This document shows positions 12,331-25,207 of a stretch of 64,000 bases of DNA, piece after piece. How positions within the stretch are numbered: position 1 is the first letter of the stretch; every line of letters begins with the position of its first letter. Origin of the DNA: Phlebopus portentosus. Taxonomy: Eukaryota; Basidiomycota; Agaricomycetes; Boletales; Boletinellaceae. Location of the stretch: positions 1,488,001 through 1,552,000 of the forward strand of contig JAYXKI010000001.1 of the NCBI GenBank assembly GCA_037892935.1, written 5' to 3'. The notes beneath the pieces were generated by a model. That model was not told the DNA's origin, searched no databases, and was given only the letters and a program-made list of their open reading frames with translations. The position numbers were made by a program, and so were the translations under genes.

Positions 12331-13396
12331 ATGAAGCGCGATCCTGGTCTTCTTTAGCTCATAAGGTGCACTGAGGATAATTGAGGGTGGGTCTGGAGAG
12401 TGGGATGCAGATATCTCGGGATAGGTTCCTCAGCTGTCCCAGTCACGGTGTCAATACGTCAAGGTTTAAGTTGGAAACGTAGCGGATGTCGTTCCCCGGT
12501 CGCCGTTTTTGTCCTCGATCTACAACTATTGCGGTTGATATTCGGGAGCACGAAATTTATTCCCGTCGGGCCTCGACAAACGCATCTCCAACGCTTCATA
12601 GGTTTCGTGGTGCATACATCTGTTGGCGGGTAGCAATGGCTTTTCCCTTCCCTTTTTGGCCATGCTACATGCTCTCAAAGAACCCGCGAACGAGGTGCTA
12701 AGCGAGTCATTAACTTCTAACGGACGCTTTTTTTTTTCACGTTGCCTCTACTTCTTTTGATGGAGGGGTAACCGCCTTATCCCTATCGTATAATATGGCC
12801 ATCCATTTGTAGCGCCCATATTGTCGTCCCCTTCTTGCCTTCACCGCAAGAGTTGCCATTACTCCCTTTTCTCCACGTCATTTCTCGTTTCCCATTTTTT
12901 GGTGGTAAATATCTATTCACGTCCTTCCGACCTGAGTCTTGTCACATTCCTTTCTTTATTTCCCTTTCTCCGAGACTGGTTGTCCTCCCTTCCCCGCCTT
13001 GGCATCGAATGCACTGGTATGAACCATTTGCAGCTAAGGGTGAGGCGGCGGGAGAGGGCGCCGTGTTCGTGGATACCTGTTCTGCGAGCACGGTTAGAGT
13101 CAATTGATCTTGACCCTGAAATAGTCTCTGTTTCTTACTTACATTGATGTGAAACACCCGCCCACCTTGTTCCTTTCCTGCTTTGCTTGTGAAGACAATA
13201 TCGCCGTATGTAATTAGATATTGGCAATCCAAGCTGTAAAGTTTATGGCCAATCAATATAGTCCTTGTTGAAAATAATCATATATTGTATTACATAAGCT
13301 GTGTAAAGACACGTCGTTGGAAAGTGACTGTCAATATTTATCGCTTGCCACTGTGTCGTGCTTTCACGCGCTCCCCGCCTTCCGTCAATCCTCACC
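12331..13396. other. Intergenic: CK1 3' region and SEC21 promoter
   Basis: About 1 kb between two plus-strand genes. CT-rich in 12720-13000. No gene, tRNA or repeat is recognised. Confidence 0.5.
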
Positions 13397-16300
13397 ATGG
13401 CGTCTTTGAAGAAAGATGACGAAAGCGGTATCAATCAGTACTATCATAACAAGACGACAGTAATCCAGGAAGCGCGGGTTTTCAACGAGTCACCCATCAG
13501 CCCACGAAAATGCAGAGCATTGCTTGCACAGATCGTTTATCTATTATATGTCGGAGAGAACTTCGGTACTCAGGAAGCAACGACCCTTTTCTTTGGTGTT
13601 ACAAAGCTCTTCCAGCACAAAGATGTGAGCTTTGAATATAATTCTAACGTCTTAGAACGCTGACGAAGTATGTTAAACTCGTAAGAGTGCCCTCCGACAA
13701 GCCGTGTACCTGGCCATAAAAGAGCTTGCGACGACTGCCGAAGACGTTATCATGGTAACTAGCAGTATCATGAAGGATATGCAGCCCAACTCAGAAGTCA
13801 TATACCGACCAAATGCTATACGAGCATTGTGCCGAATTATCGATGTACGTGTTTACGTCGTCAACCAGATGCAGCTCATATACTAAGCATTACGAAATGA
13901 TTGGATAGCCTTCTATGGCTCAAGGTGTCGAGCGATTCTTCAAAGCAGCCATTGTTGACCGCAATCCTTCCATTGCGTCTGCTGCACTCGTGTCATCATA
14001 TCACCTCTTCCCTTCTGCGAAGGATGTTGTAAAACGCTGGGCGAACGAAGCGCAAGAAGCAGTGAACGCAAAGAGCTCTTCTACCCTCTTCGGCAGCAGC
14101 ATTGGCAGCAGCTCATACCTTGGATTTGGCTCTTCGTCTCAGCATAGCAGTGCTCATCAGCCCATTCCATCGACTAGCTATATTACCCAGTACCATGCCC
14201 TGGGACTACTTTATCTCATCCGACAGCAGGACAGAATGGCAGTGACAAAAATGATTCAGCAACTCGGTGGTGGAAAGTCTGGCGCGGGTACTTCACTCAA
14301 AAATGCCATGGCTCTCTGCATGTTGATCCGATATGCAGCCAAGGTTATTGATGAAGATCCCAAGTAAGCTGCAAGCTTTGCCAAATAATCTCTCATATTC
14401 ATTGGTATTTCAGTGTTCAAAAGCAGATGTGCGAGCTCTTAGAGGGATGGCTTCGACATAAAAGCGATATGGTCAACATTGAAGCCGCGAGGGCCATTTG
14501 TGAGATGAAAAATGTCACTCCCAGTCAACTCGCTCGTCCTATCTCAGGTAAGCAAGACTTCAACGCACTCTCGCTGTAGCTTCTGAGAACTTTTAACAGT
14601 CCTACAACTGTGCTTAAGTTCGCCTAAGACAACCTTGAAGTTTGCTGCGATTCGGACGTTAGCGTCTCTCGCGCTCACACATCCAGCGAGCGTTGCAACG
14701 TGCAATGTCGAAATGGAACATTTAATTTCAGATCCTAACAGAAGCATCGCGACGTATGCGATTACTACGCTACTGAAGGTGCGTGAAGGAAATTTCTATG
14801 GTTTATAGGACATGCCTGCTAACGGACGACCGTATAGACTGGCACTGAAGCTTCAGTGGACCGACTCATGAAGCAAATTTCTGGTTTCATGACTGAAATT
14901 AGCGATGAATTCAAGGTCATTGTAGTCGATGCTATCCGTACCCTCTGCTTAAAATTCCCAGCCAAGCAAGCAGCCATGCTTTCCTTCCTTTCCGGCGTAC
15001 TTCGGGATGAAGGAGGCTACGACTTCAAACGCGCTGTCGTGGAAGCGATTTTCGACATGATCAAATTCATCTCCGAGTGCAAGGAGCAGGCGCTCTCGCA
15101 CCTATGTGAATTCATCGAGGACTGCGAGTTCACTAAACTATCTGTTCGCATACTTCATCTGCTTGGAATTGAGGGACCTAAGATGCCTCAGCCTGCGAAG
15201 TTTATCCGTTACATTTACAATCGTGTCGTCCTAGAAAACGCGATTGTACGTGCAGCTGCGGTGTCGAGTCTGGCGAAATTCGGCGTTAATGTAGAAGACC
15301 CAACTATGCAGAAAAGCATTCGAGTCTTGCTGACTAGGTGCGTCTCGACCTTTATTAACATTTTTCCGCTCTTGCACTTACAGTTTTCTCAGGTGTTTAG
15401 AAGATGTCGATGATGAAGTACGGGACCGAGCAGCACTCTACCTTAGGGTCTTAGATAACCAGTTACTAGCACAGACGTATGTCAAGGAAGGTGGGCAAGC
15501 CAATCTGATAAGTTCAACACTTGTTCATTGGGATCGCAGACTCTGTCTTTTCACTGTCTGCGCTAGAGGCAACTCTCGTTTCCTACATCAAAGATCCTTC
15601 TGCATCCCAAAAGCCGATCGAACTCGACAATATACCCCGGATTAGTCGCGAGCAAGCTGCGAAGGAGAGTGCACGTAAGTCATTACCTTTTCGATGATCC
15701 CCCAAGACACTCATCAGTCTCCTCAGGACCGAGCACGCTTGATACTATTTCTGCACCGTCTGCTAAACCAGCGGCAGCAACGCCTCCTCCCCGAACTGCC
15801 GCGGAAACTCGGTCTGCATATGCGGAGCAGCTCGCAGAAGTACCAGAATTCGCGGATTATGGTCTTGTGCTCAACAGCAGCGTCAAACCAGCTCAACTTA
15901 CTGAGAGTGAAACCGAGTACCAGGTATCCTGTGTTAAGCATATCTTCAACGAACACATTGTCTTCCAGGTAGGTGCCATGCTTGCTCCATATGCCAGATT
16001 CTAACCTTGCTCCGTGGGTTTGCAGTTCTTCGTTACAAATACGATGCCAGACACTGTCCTGGAACAAGTTTCTGTCATCATGCAGCCTCAGGCCGATTCC
16101 GGCTTGACTGAAAACTTCATTATCCCCATTCCTTCTCTCACTCAGGCGAGCTCGCCTGGAATCGTGTACGTCTCTTTCACGCGTGACTCGCCGGAAGAAT
16201 ATGCAGTCGCGTCCTTTCAGTGTGTGCTCAAGTTTATCAGTAAAGAGGTGGATCCTACGAGTGGTGAACCAGAGGAAGAAGGCTATGAAGATGAATATCA

Positions 16301-16735
16301 GCTGGAAGACGTTGAGCTCGCTCCAGGCGGGGACTACATTATCCCGAGTTATGCGTCTTTCGCTGCGGAATGGGATCGATTGCGTAACGGCTGTAGCGCA
16401 GTCGAGACGTTCGCACTATCGGCAATGGACAGCATCAAAGGTAAATTCTACCTCATCGTTTTCTCTCTAACCAATTTTACTCATTGAGATACACAGCTGC
16501 GTGTGATTCGATCATTGAGATTCTTAACATGGAGCCTGTTGGCGGCTCGGAGAACCCAACGTCGACGTCCGTCCACACACTACAATTATCCGGCTTGGTG
16601 ATTGGAGGCGGGGGTAAAGTGTTGGTCCGGTGTCGCATGACGTACTCGTCGAATGCGGGGGTAACGTTAGAGCTCGGGGTGCGAGCGGAAAGGCAGGAAG
16701 CTTGTAATTTGGTAGTGGCTGCTATTGGAGGCTGA
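13397..16735 (+). CDS. SEC21: Coatomer subunit gamma
   Basis: Large subunit of the COPI coat acting in Golgi-to-ER and intra-Golgi transport. The N-terminus ([20 protein letters not shown], then [18 protein letters not shown]) and an Armadillo-like solenoid run through [101 protein letters not shown] and [20 protein letters not shown] Pro/Ala linker (about 15740-15800) leads to the appendage domain ([53 protein letters not shown]). It ends in LVVAAIGG. About ten introns of 45-65 bases. A Ser/Gly-rich insertion (about 14080-14160; [20 protein letters not shown]) sits where animal gamma-COP goes straight from NEAQEA to QYHALG. Confidence 0.96.
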
Positions 16736-17223
16736 GCCTTGAGCGTATTGTATTTAGTTGTCTTTGGGGATGGATTCCGCTCATAGATAGATTCTGTTCA
16801 TGTGCGGTGTTGCGGTGTTGACGGGAATTGGACGCTATAATCATGAGTTAGACTGAATTCATGTGACAATTCTGTACCTTTCGTGCCTAACGCGCCCCAC
16901 CGACTACTTTAAAATTTACAAATGATATGATACAGCAGTCTCGTAAGATATTAATATTGCAGATTTACATGAATAATCCGAATACATAGGAGGATGAGAG
17001 GGAACACGGAGTGTGAGATAAGCGACTGCTAGGACGGCATCGGCTGCCCATGAGTTCCATGAGTCCCGTCCCCAACCTTCAGTTTTTGCATGCTTGTCTT
17101 CCGATCCCGTTATTTACCATGGTCGTGTAACATCTCCGCTGATGCATCAGCCCGTCAAGCCACACCAGTCACTCTTATTAGTCCGCCGCCTACCCCACTG
17201 CTGATTGCTGACGAACGACGATA
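16736..17223. other. Intergenic: SEC21 3' region and pantothenate kinase promoter
   Basis: About 490 bp between two plus-strand genes. The first half is AT-rich, as expected for a 3' untranslated region. No gene or repeat seen. Confidence 0.5.
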
Positions 17224-19195
17224 ATGTCTTCTTCGAATGTGCCGACGCTCCCCAGCCCGCGCGTCATCCATGTCGATACGCGCGGTGCGGTCATCTTGGA
17301 CGAGGAGTCGCCAGAGGTACGCCGGTGTGTTTTAAAATAGCGCATACAGGTGTGAACGCTGCATTTTCTCCAGACAAGAGATAGCAGAGGTATCTATCTA
17401 CCAAACCACATCGAACCGGTGTCTTATATCGCTGTCGATGTACGTTTATGGTTTTCCGGAAGAATCCAGGAGATACTGATGAGTGCTTGATTGGGTGTCT
17501 AGGTCGGCGGGTCTCTTGCTAAGGTAGTCTATTTCACTCGGTCGCCTGACCCACCTGCGTCTCCGTCCATCGGGGCTACGATAGGCAGTAGCGTGCCCAG
17601 CGGTATCTCGACGCCGTCTTCACACTCATCCAATGATGAACTCTCCAACGGTGCCGACGGCCCCGTGAAAAAGCTCAACGGCGCTCTCACACCGCTCGTA
17701 CTCGAATCGAATAACGGACATCATGCGCTAGGAGAGTCGTCGACCTCGAGCTACGACGAGTCGTCCTTACTACGCGATGCACTCGTCCGACGCGCATCGC
17801 TACGACACTTCCCCGGCGGGTCGCTCAACTTCGAGCGGTTCGAGACGGACAACATCGACGAGTGCGTATCCTTCATCCAAGCCCTCATCGAGCGGTCCGC
17901 AGAGGTGAACGGGGTGTCGATCGACGAGATGCGCAAGGGCGTGAAAATCGTAGCCACGGGCGGTGGTGCGCATAAATTCTACGATCTGTTTAGCGGAACG
18001 CTGGGCGTGGAGGTGCTTCGTGAAGATGAGATGGAATGTTTAATCGAGGGGCTCAAGTTCATCACGCTTATTCCGGATGAAGTATATTACTTCTCAGACG
18101 AGTTAGTGCAGAAGGTCGCGCATGGGCAACTACAGCAACAACAGCAACAACATCAACAGCAAGGGCAAGGGACGGCGGGCTCGCGCGGCAATTCATCAAG
18201 CTCATCTAACTCTATCATCCTGCCTGCACCCCTAGAACGACCGAGTGCGAACCCGCCGCAATACGCCGTAACGTTTGAGAAGAACTGCAATCCGCAATTA
18301 CCATGTCTGCTTGTGAACATCGGCTCAGGTGTGTCTCTCATCAAAGTTAACGAAGACGGGACATTTGAGCGTGTGAGCGGGACGAGTATCGGTGGCGGAA
18401 CGCTCTGGGGGCTTCTTAGTCTGCTAACTCCGGCGCGAACTTTCGATGGTGAGTTTCACTCTATTTTTTTCTTTCGCTGTTAAGATTCTGCTTGTGCTTA
18501 TGCTTCTTATGTATCAATTTAGATATGCTTGCTTTATCAGAAAAGGGGGACAACGCGACTGTCGACATGCTCGTTGGCGACATCTACGGGCAGGACTACA
18601 ACCGTCTAGGACTCAGATCAACGACGATTGCGAGTACGTTTGGCAAAGTTTTCAAGAAGGGCGAGACGAAAAGGACGTTCGAGCCTGAGGACATCAGCAA
18701 GAGTCTGCTCTACGCCGTCTCAAACAACATCGGACAGATTGCGTTCGTGATATATCTGTCCTTTTTTAGTGCAGCTCTCCTCTGACACTTTGTGTTTCGT
18801 TTCATTCTTGCTTCTATAGGTACATGAATGCGGAGAAGTACGGACTTGATCGAATCTACTTTGGCGGGTTTTTCATTCGGGGTAGGCTTTCCGCCGCGCA
18901 GTCAAAGTTTTAAATTTTTTTGCTAATCTAACAAAACACACACACACATACACGATGCTATTTTGCGATTGATAAAGGACATGCGGCGACGATAGCGACT
19001 CTGTCGTATGCCATACGGTTTTGGAGTAAGGGGACGAAAAGGGCACTCTTCCTGCGACATGAAGGTTTCTTGTACGTGTCTGTTCTGTTCTTATGGTGAT
19101 GAGGATGGTGATTCGGACCGGCTGATGTATCTGTCAGGGGAGCGTTAGGCGCATGGATCAAGAACATAGAACCGCAAGGGCAAGACAAAGTCTGA
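17224..19195 (+). CDS. CAB1: Pantothenate kinase, eukaryotic type II
   Basis: Catalyses the first step of CoA synthesis, ATP-dependent phosphorylation of pantothenate. The start is MSSSNVPTLPSPRVIHVDTR. After two introns the ATP-binding motif YIAVDVGGSLAKVVYF appears, then a Ser/Pro-rich stretch, LRHFPGGSLNFERFETDNID, KIVATGGGAHKFYDLF, EDEMECLIEGLKFITLIPDE, PCLLVNIGSGVSLIKVNEDG, SGTSIGGGTLWGLLSLLT, then LVGDIYGQDYNRLGL, YAVSNNIGQIA, KYGLDRIYFGGFFIRGH and YAIRFWSKGTKRALFLRHEG. It ends WIKNIEPQGQDKV at 19195. The ASKHA fold residues are present. Unusual: a poly-Gln/Ser insertion (about 18129-18215; QLQQQQQQHQQQGQG) within the catalytic domain, and a long Ser-rich insertion after the first strand. 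An (AC)n run lies in an intron at 18936-18948. Tail to tail with the next gene, 128 bp apart. Confidence 0.95.
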
Positions 19196-19323
19196 GAACG
19201 AAGTCTGAATATCCGATTCGCATCCTGATTATTCTGATCTTTATTGACTGCATTTACTTTGTATTTTGTGCAATTGCTGTATTTTTATACTACTACGCTA
19301 CGAGTTAATTTTGGAATACAATA

Positions 19324-20314
19324 TCATTGTTGAGTGTTGTCTGTTGTTGACTCGTTGAGTACAACGATGTTTGGAGGAGCACGCTTTGGGAGAGGCCTGA
19401 TAGGACGATTTAGCAGAGAGCCGGGTCGACCGGAAGTTGACGCATCGGAATCATCGCTGTGGGTCGAGTGAGAATCGTCGTCTGAGCTTGCGCTTGAGCT
19501 GCTGCTACTGGTAGTATCCGATAATGGCCGACGTCGTATATCAAACACGCCGAGTCCGAGGTTCTGTATTAATACACCGGAACAAACGGGTTCAGACGAG
19601 CCATATGACGCTCGCTCGAGCAAATCCGATTCGCAGACGGAACCACGGACCATTTCAATGTACTGCCCCTGCCGTCCGTCTTCATCATCCTCTTCTTCAT
19701 CATCTTCTCGATCACCCAAATTCTCGATGTCGACGCTTTCGGGTGACGACTCCATACGGCGGGCTAGCTCCGCGTTGGCAGCCTCCATTTGGGGAAGGAA
19801 GGACTCGACGCGAGAAAGAACTGCACGTGGGGTAGTATTATATCAGTAAAGCAAAGCAACCGTATCCGGACACAACAAAGGAGAGGAGGAGACGAATAAG
19901 GTGCAGGCACTAATCCAGCCAGCTACTGTAGTTTATTAAATTAAGCAGATTGGGGGTGATCAAACCTACGTTCCGATGGAGGCTCGACGGCATGGGTCTC
20001 TCGCACGCCAAAGTCGAACGATGATGATGGACCTGGTCGAACGAATGGGGTAATGTTGCTAGATGCGGCGATACGGCTGTTGTTGTCGGCGTGAGTATTG
20101 CTGGTCGAGCTGGAGTCGTTAATTTGCTGTAATAGCTGCCCTGGGAAAATTTAATTGTTATCGAATTATATGGCCGGCGATAAGGCAAAACGACAGGCAG
20201 TTGGTAGACTCACTGAGCCGGAGCTGGCGCTGGTTGTTGTCTTCGATGTCGAGACGTTGAGTGGGATGTGTTGGCGTCGGCATTGAGAGGGAGGGACTGG
20301 GATTGGCGGGACAT
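19324..20314 (-). CDS. NOPCHAP1-like protein (C12orf45/DUF4598 family)
   Basis: In animals NOPCHAP1 is an adaptor linking NOP58 to the R2TP chaperone during box C/D snoRNP assembly; the same role is inferred here. The start at 20314 (MSRQSQSLPLNADANTSHST) is followed by three introns. Exon 2 (LLQQINDSSSTSNTHADNN) is Ser/Asn-rich and ends in RETHAVEPPSE. Exon 3 has the core LLSRVESFLPQMEAANAELA and VDIENLGDREDDEEEDDEDG. The last join gives QYIEM/NLGLGVFDIRRRPL, which is the family's second conserved block. The 90-base intron there has no stop, so an unspliced reading adds 30 residues that break this block. The C-terminus is Ser/Asp-rich, then basic. Family assignment rests on these two short blocks only. 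Confidence 0.7.
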
Positions 20315-20552
20315 GGACTTGATTTGTGACTAATATAATATGATAATATGACGCTGATTAAAATACATTTACTGTCGATCCGATCTAAAAAGTTACACAT
20401 ACATCGCCTCTTTTCTGTCACCTGCTTTATTCCTTTCTTTCAAGCCCCCACCATCTCCTCGCTACCCCCCTCTCCTCTCTTTATCGCCCCCGCCTCCTAT
20501 GCTCCCGCCCGCCCTCTCTCCCGCCCGCTCATCTTCCTCCTCAGTTCCTCCA
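20315..20552. promoter_or_regulatory. Divergent promoter of the NOPCHAP1-like and triple-homeodomain genes
   Basis: The 238 bp between two divergent start codons. The side next to the homeodomain gene (20400-20550) is almost all pyrimidine, typical of fungal 5' leaders. Confidence 0.5.
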
Positions 20553-22313
20553 ATGGCAATCAGACAAGACGACATCAGGGACAGGAAGCCACGCATCCGT
20601 CACTCAGAGGCACAGCTCGCAGCCCTTAATGAGCTTTACGACGAGAATGAGTTTCCCTCTCTTGAGGAGAGGGCCGCCCTCGCTGAAAACCTAGGCATGT
20701 AAGTACAACACTCCTGTCCATCCACCTTTGTCTTCTCCACCACTATTTCGTCTTCATTCCTTCTGCATTCTTCCTTACCCCCACTCTCGGACTTGTCTTA
20801 CAAAGGTCGCACATCTCACTCATTGCTCTTTTAATTTAATTTTTCTTACTCTATCAGGGACCCGAAAGCAGTTAATGCTTGGTTTGCCAATAAGCGCTCT
20901 GCTACTAAAAAGAAGACCCGCGTCGCCAGTCATCCGTACAACACTCCTCCTCCGCCTCCTTCACGCATAGAGGACGACTTTGACGACATGTCTCGAAGCC
21001 ATTCCCGGCTCTCCACTCCTCTCAGTAATATGGAGTTCCAGTCCGTTCCGACTTCCGACAACGATGCCAACCACGTTGACAATCGTCATGTCTTCGAGGG
21101 CGACATCTCCGCTGGCGCTCCTCGGCGTATGCGCATTCGCCCTACGCCGAAGCAACGCGAGGAACTCGAAAGGCTCTTCGAGATCAACACGCATCCTTCC
21201 CGGGAAGAGCGCGAGGCGCTTGGAGACAGAATTGGAATGTACGTACCGCTTGTCGTCTTACTCTTTACAGGTTTGATCCGCTGCTAATGCACATGGCTGT
21301 GCTACTAGGAGGTATCAAAGTGTTACGAACTGGTTTCAAAATATGCGCTCGGTTATGAAGAAGAGGACAGAGGAGCCACAGGAAATGGATTACCAATCGG
21401 CGCAAAGTGTTAAACGCAGAGAATACAACGTCTTTAATCAGAGTACCGCTCCGGACAATTATCCGGCACTTCCGCCTGCGGCGTCGCACCCATCTTTGTC
21501 AGCATCAATACCGACATATCTTCCAGCCTCGCGTTCAGCAACGCCCTATGGTCAGGTACCACAAGGGCAGGACAATTACGGACAGCTCCCTCCTGGCCAT
21601 CAGCGGCGTCAACTTAACAATAGTGATACTTTGACAAGGCCCCGACGAACCCGGCCGGATCCATATCAGCTCGAAGCACTCAAGAAGCTGTTCGCAAGGA
21701 ACCCAAATCCATCCATCGAGGAAAGGGGCGCTCTGGCACTTGAGATTGGGATGTATGTCGCATTAATAGACTGTTAAATCATTTTCAGCATCACTGATCT
21801 TCGATTTATGCCTATTTTAGGGATATCGGCAAAGTTACCAACTGGTTCCGAAATCTACGCCAGACAGCCAGGAAGCGTGCTCTCAAGGCGAACAATGACG
21901 ACGGTGAAGAGAGCATGGATTACGACGACTCAGCACCCGTGTCTAGGGCTAGCACCCCTATGTTCCCGTCGGCGTACTCATCTTCATCCGTGTCCGTGGA
22001 TGGAGATGTGGAGCATATGGACTTAGATGGGCCGCGCTATTACGGGAGGACGCTCCATCATCTGCCGCATTCCGACGGAGGTAGCGAGGAGGATTACGAG
22101 GAAGCTGTTACTCCACCGCCTGCTCCTCGGTCGAACGGGAGAAGACGCATGGATGTCGGTTTCTTAACAGGATCTAATGATGATGATCTGCCAATATCGC
22201 ACACATCGTCCAAGGCCTTGATGACTGGCACGTCGACGCCGTCTGTTGATCCGCCATCCATGGAGGACGCCTTGCTGTTGCTGAGTTTCTCGCGGCGCAC
22301 GGTACATTGGTAA
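20553..22313 (+). CDS. Transcription factor with three homeodomains
   Basis: Predicted nuclear DNA-binding protein of about 487 residues from four exons (20553-20698, 20858-21238, 21309-21752, 21821-22313). It has three full homeodomains of 60-residue spacing, at about residues 11-70, 137-197 and 285-345. Helix-3 cores are AVNAWFANKRSATKKK, SVTNWFQNMRSVMKKR and KVTNWFRNLRQTARKR; each keeps the W-F-x-N-x-R residues. None has the three-residue TALE insertion. Linkers are Ser/Pro/Gln-rich; the C-terminus is acidic, with SMDYDDS and GSEEDYEEAV. All three introns fall at the same place, after the first two bases of the Met codon that precedes helix 3 (NLGM, RIGM, EIGM). The start could be 54 bases upstream (20499), adding 18 residues. 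Not the mating-type HD1/HD2 pair: single gene, three domains. Specific targets are unknown. Confidence 0.88.
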
Positions 22314-24514
22314 GCACAGCACTGGTTTTTTCCCTTGTGAGCGCTAGTGTCTAATAATCTGACTGATATAGAGCTGCTAAAAGTATATAGGATCATTACA
22401 TCATTATCTTTGGCTGAATGATTATCTATTTTTTTCTTCTTGCAACCCCTCATACACGGCACGCAGGACTCTTGATATCTCCTACGTTGTGCTTACGTCA
22501 CCATGTCCGTTAATCTCCTTGCGATGCATCATCATTTGCTGTGGGTGCTACATCAGGGTTGTAGCACTACAGCTCCTAATTGTGCATTCCATGGACAAGT
22601 TACTTCGACTCTCTTATTCTTTTGCACCACGTTATGTGGCTTCTTCCCATCACCTTTTTTGGTTCTTGTCCCCAACGATACCTGTTCTCTCGACTACGTG
22701 TCTTGTTCTTTGTAACCTCTCGGCCGAGCTCTGGATAACGCCGCACTTCTTGCGCCCGTTGGATGCCGGATATCAGATTCCCCGTCCAATTGTGGTCACT
22801 CCCCATTCTCATCTTTTCGTCTTTGTTCTTTCGTTTTCTTCCTTTCCGTATCATCTCGCTCCCACGTTGCATTGTTCATCAATTAATCTCCATCGCAAAT
22901 TTTCAGGCCTAATCCCAAGCTCATCATACGTCTCACATCACTCCCAACTCCGTATACGCTGTTGTATCTCGCTTGACTGACTCCTAATAGCATCTTCTGA
23001 TTGATTCTCTTTGTTTCCTGGGCGCTTCTCATGATGATAAGTAAATTAATCTCTATCATGCAGGGTGAGGGCGTTGCTATCTCAAGGGCTTTCCAGAATG
23101 GATGGCCAAATTATTGCTGGGTCGATGACAATAGCATCTAGAGGGGGGATACAAGGCATTCTCCGAGCCTCGCACCTCTTTGTTACCGCATCCTCTTCGT
23201 TCCAAGGAAAAAGAAAAGCTTAATTGGAATGGAACCTTGCATTGCAGACAGGCTGTAGTCTGGGGGAACGCTATGGGAACAAAAGCGGGAAGAAGAGCCA
23301 GAAAGAACAACTCTTTCTTTGAGTACTATTGCCAAACGGGACTATAAATTAAATTAATTCGTTCCCCCGAAAGGAGATCGACGATCAGTCACTGTTGATC
23401 GCTGATTACGGACGAGTGCTGATCAATCGGGTCCATCCGATCTACTTGAGCTTTGCGGAATCCTACCATGACGACGCTGCGCTTATGCTCTTTCCAGCAT
23501 CTTTCTATGTTTCTATCTAACATGTCTAGCTCGTCTAGCGATGCGGAATATGCTGATGCTATGACAAAAGAAAAACAAACATATCTGTCTGGGAAGAAAG
23601 TAAACCACGGAAGCCGGCAGGATGAGAAAGTCGCATGCAGCTCTTCCCTCTCCACAGCTTCGCCAGAGTACTCAAACGTCACGCTAATTGATTCCTGAAT
23701 CGTTCCCAGTCCGAGGCCTAGGATATTTTTTAATTCTTCCGGCCATCCGTGAGAGTCAGAGTTTGTCTCGGAATTCGAACTTCGAAGTTTACTTCGGATT
23801 CGGCATTCAACTCGACTTCGATGACTTCTTCACCGTTCCCTCCGGCACTTCTACAGTAGAATCTTGAGACTTCCGGCCTGCGTGGCACACTGTACCGATC
23901 GTGTCCTCCGTTCCCTCCGGTCGATCTTTTCACCTTAGAGAGCCTTTCCGGGACTCTGCCGGTAGCCGCAGCAGCATTCCAGACGCCTTATATCGCTTCA
24001 AACAGCGTGGGTGAGCACTTCCGAGCTTCTCTTCTCCCGTGCTGCCTAATTCTCATCTTTGTTCGCGTAGCATACATGCACACGAGCGCCTGCGGGACGT
24101 GCGTCCATATATGCAACGGAACAGCTTCTTCGTGATTGCCATTGACGCCGTCCGCATCTTCTGAGCTCTGCACCCTTCGAATCGGGCGGCGACTAGCTAG
24201 AGAATCCCAGGCCGACAAAAGGACACATGCTTCAGGCTTTCTTTCTTCCCCTTGGCGTAGATATGCACCAATCGATTGAAGACGGAGACCGGACCCAAAC
24301 ATGTTCCGTAACGGCTCCCCGGTGTGAGTGTACGGTGAGGTACGCATTTATGCGCATAGCCAGCGCAGAAACTGAGAAATTCTTCCGTCGTACGGCTGAA
24401 TTGGGCTGAGTTGTCTGTGTACCTGATTCTGAGGAGGCTGATTTGATTCTCCTATACACTTTGGAAGCGGCAGTGGTTTTATGCATTTGTGTATGGATCT
24501 GCTCTCACCCATAG

Positions 24515-25207
24515 TTGGCATTTGCGCGAAAGTGGGTTTTCTTCCTTTTTTCCGAGACCGTCAGAATGGATCCGATCCCTGCTGAAATTCCATGGTCGCT
24601 GCAACGGAACGCATGTCGGAATAGTGCACAACTCCATGTTGGACGCGAAATGTGTTCTGAGTATCGTTTCTTCGCAGAGGCTCGGGACCTGATGAAATTC
24701 GTTAGGGTGGCTGGTTCTTTCGGCATCGCAGAACGCCATGATCAAGAGTTCTGGTTTCGAATCTCACCTACGTCGGATGATACTCTAAAGAACAATTGCG
24801 TACAGGCCGTTCGTCGCTTCGCCTGTTGTGAGAACGTTCCAGGTGGATTAGCTTACCGAGGACAAAATATTCAATGCATTCGCTCTTATATCCGTCTAAT
24901 TCAGTCGCTTACGCGCCAACTGACATATGTATTTATAGCAGCCGATCTCTGGCTGCGTCGTATTCGGCGCTACGCCCAAAGCAGTGCCATCATTATCGCG
25001 ATGTGCTCGATCTCCTTGAAAAAGAAAAATCTTTATCGGAAATGCACACAAGCTGAAACGAGCTTCAGGCTTTCCTTTCTTGATTTCCCTTTTTTTTCGC
25101 ACACTAAAGCGTCGAGTCGAGTCAGTCGAGACTCGGGAGACGGAGAACGCGGAAGCAAAAATCAAATTCGTGATCCACGCACTAGGTCAGGTCTATTCCA
25201 ATTTTAA
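24515..25207 (+). CDS. Unsupported long ORF, 230 codons
   Basis: Open from ATG to stop without an intron, unlike the neighbouring genes. Its composition (many Arg, Ser, Phe and Cys scattered without pattern) and the open frames on the other strand argue against a real gene. No signal peptide, domain or repeat is seen. An ORF of this length is only mildly surprising in 64 kb. Listed so that it can be checked against RNA or homologues. Confidence 0.12.
   Translation: MAFARKWVFFLFSETVRMDPIPAEIPWSLQRNACRNSAQLHVGREMCSEYRFFAEARDLMKFVRVAGSFGIAERHDQEFWFRISPTSDDTLKNNCVQAVRRFACCENVPGGLAYRGQNIQCIRSYIRLIQSLTRQLTYVFIAADLWLRRIRRYAQSSAIIIAMCSISLKKKNLYRKCTQAETSFRLSFLDFPFFSHTKASSRVSRDSGDGERGSKNQIRDPRTRSGLFQF

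Noticed and set aside
20553..22313. Mating-type (A locus) HD1/HD2 homeodomain pair
   Set aside because: There is one transcript unit with three typical 60-residue domains rather than a divergent HD1/HD2 pair, and the usual A-locus neighbour (mitochondrial intermediate peptidase) is absent.
23389..23698. Overlapping ORFs on both strands
   Set aside because: Both strands are open over the same stretch, neither has motifs, and no intron signals surround them.
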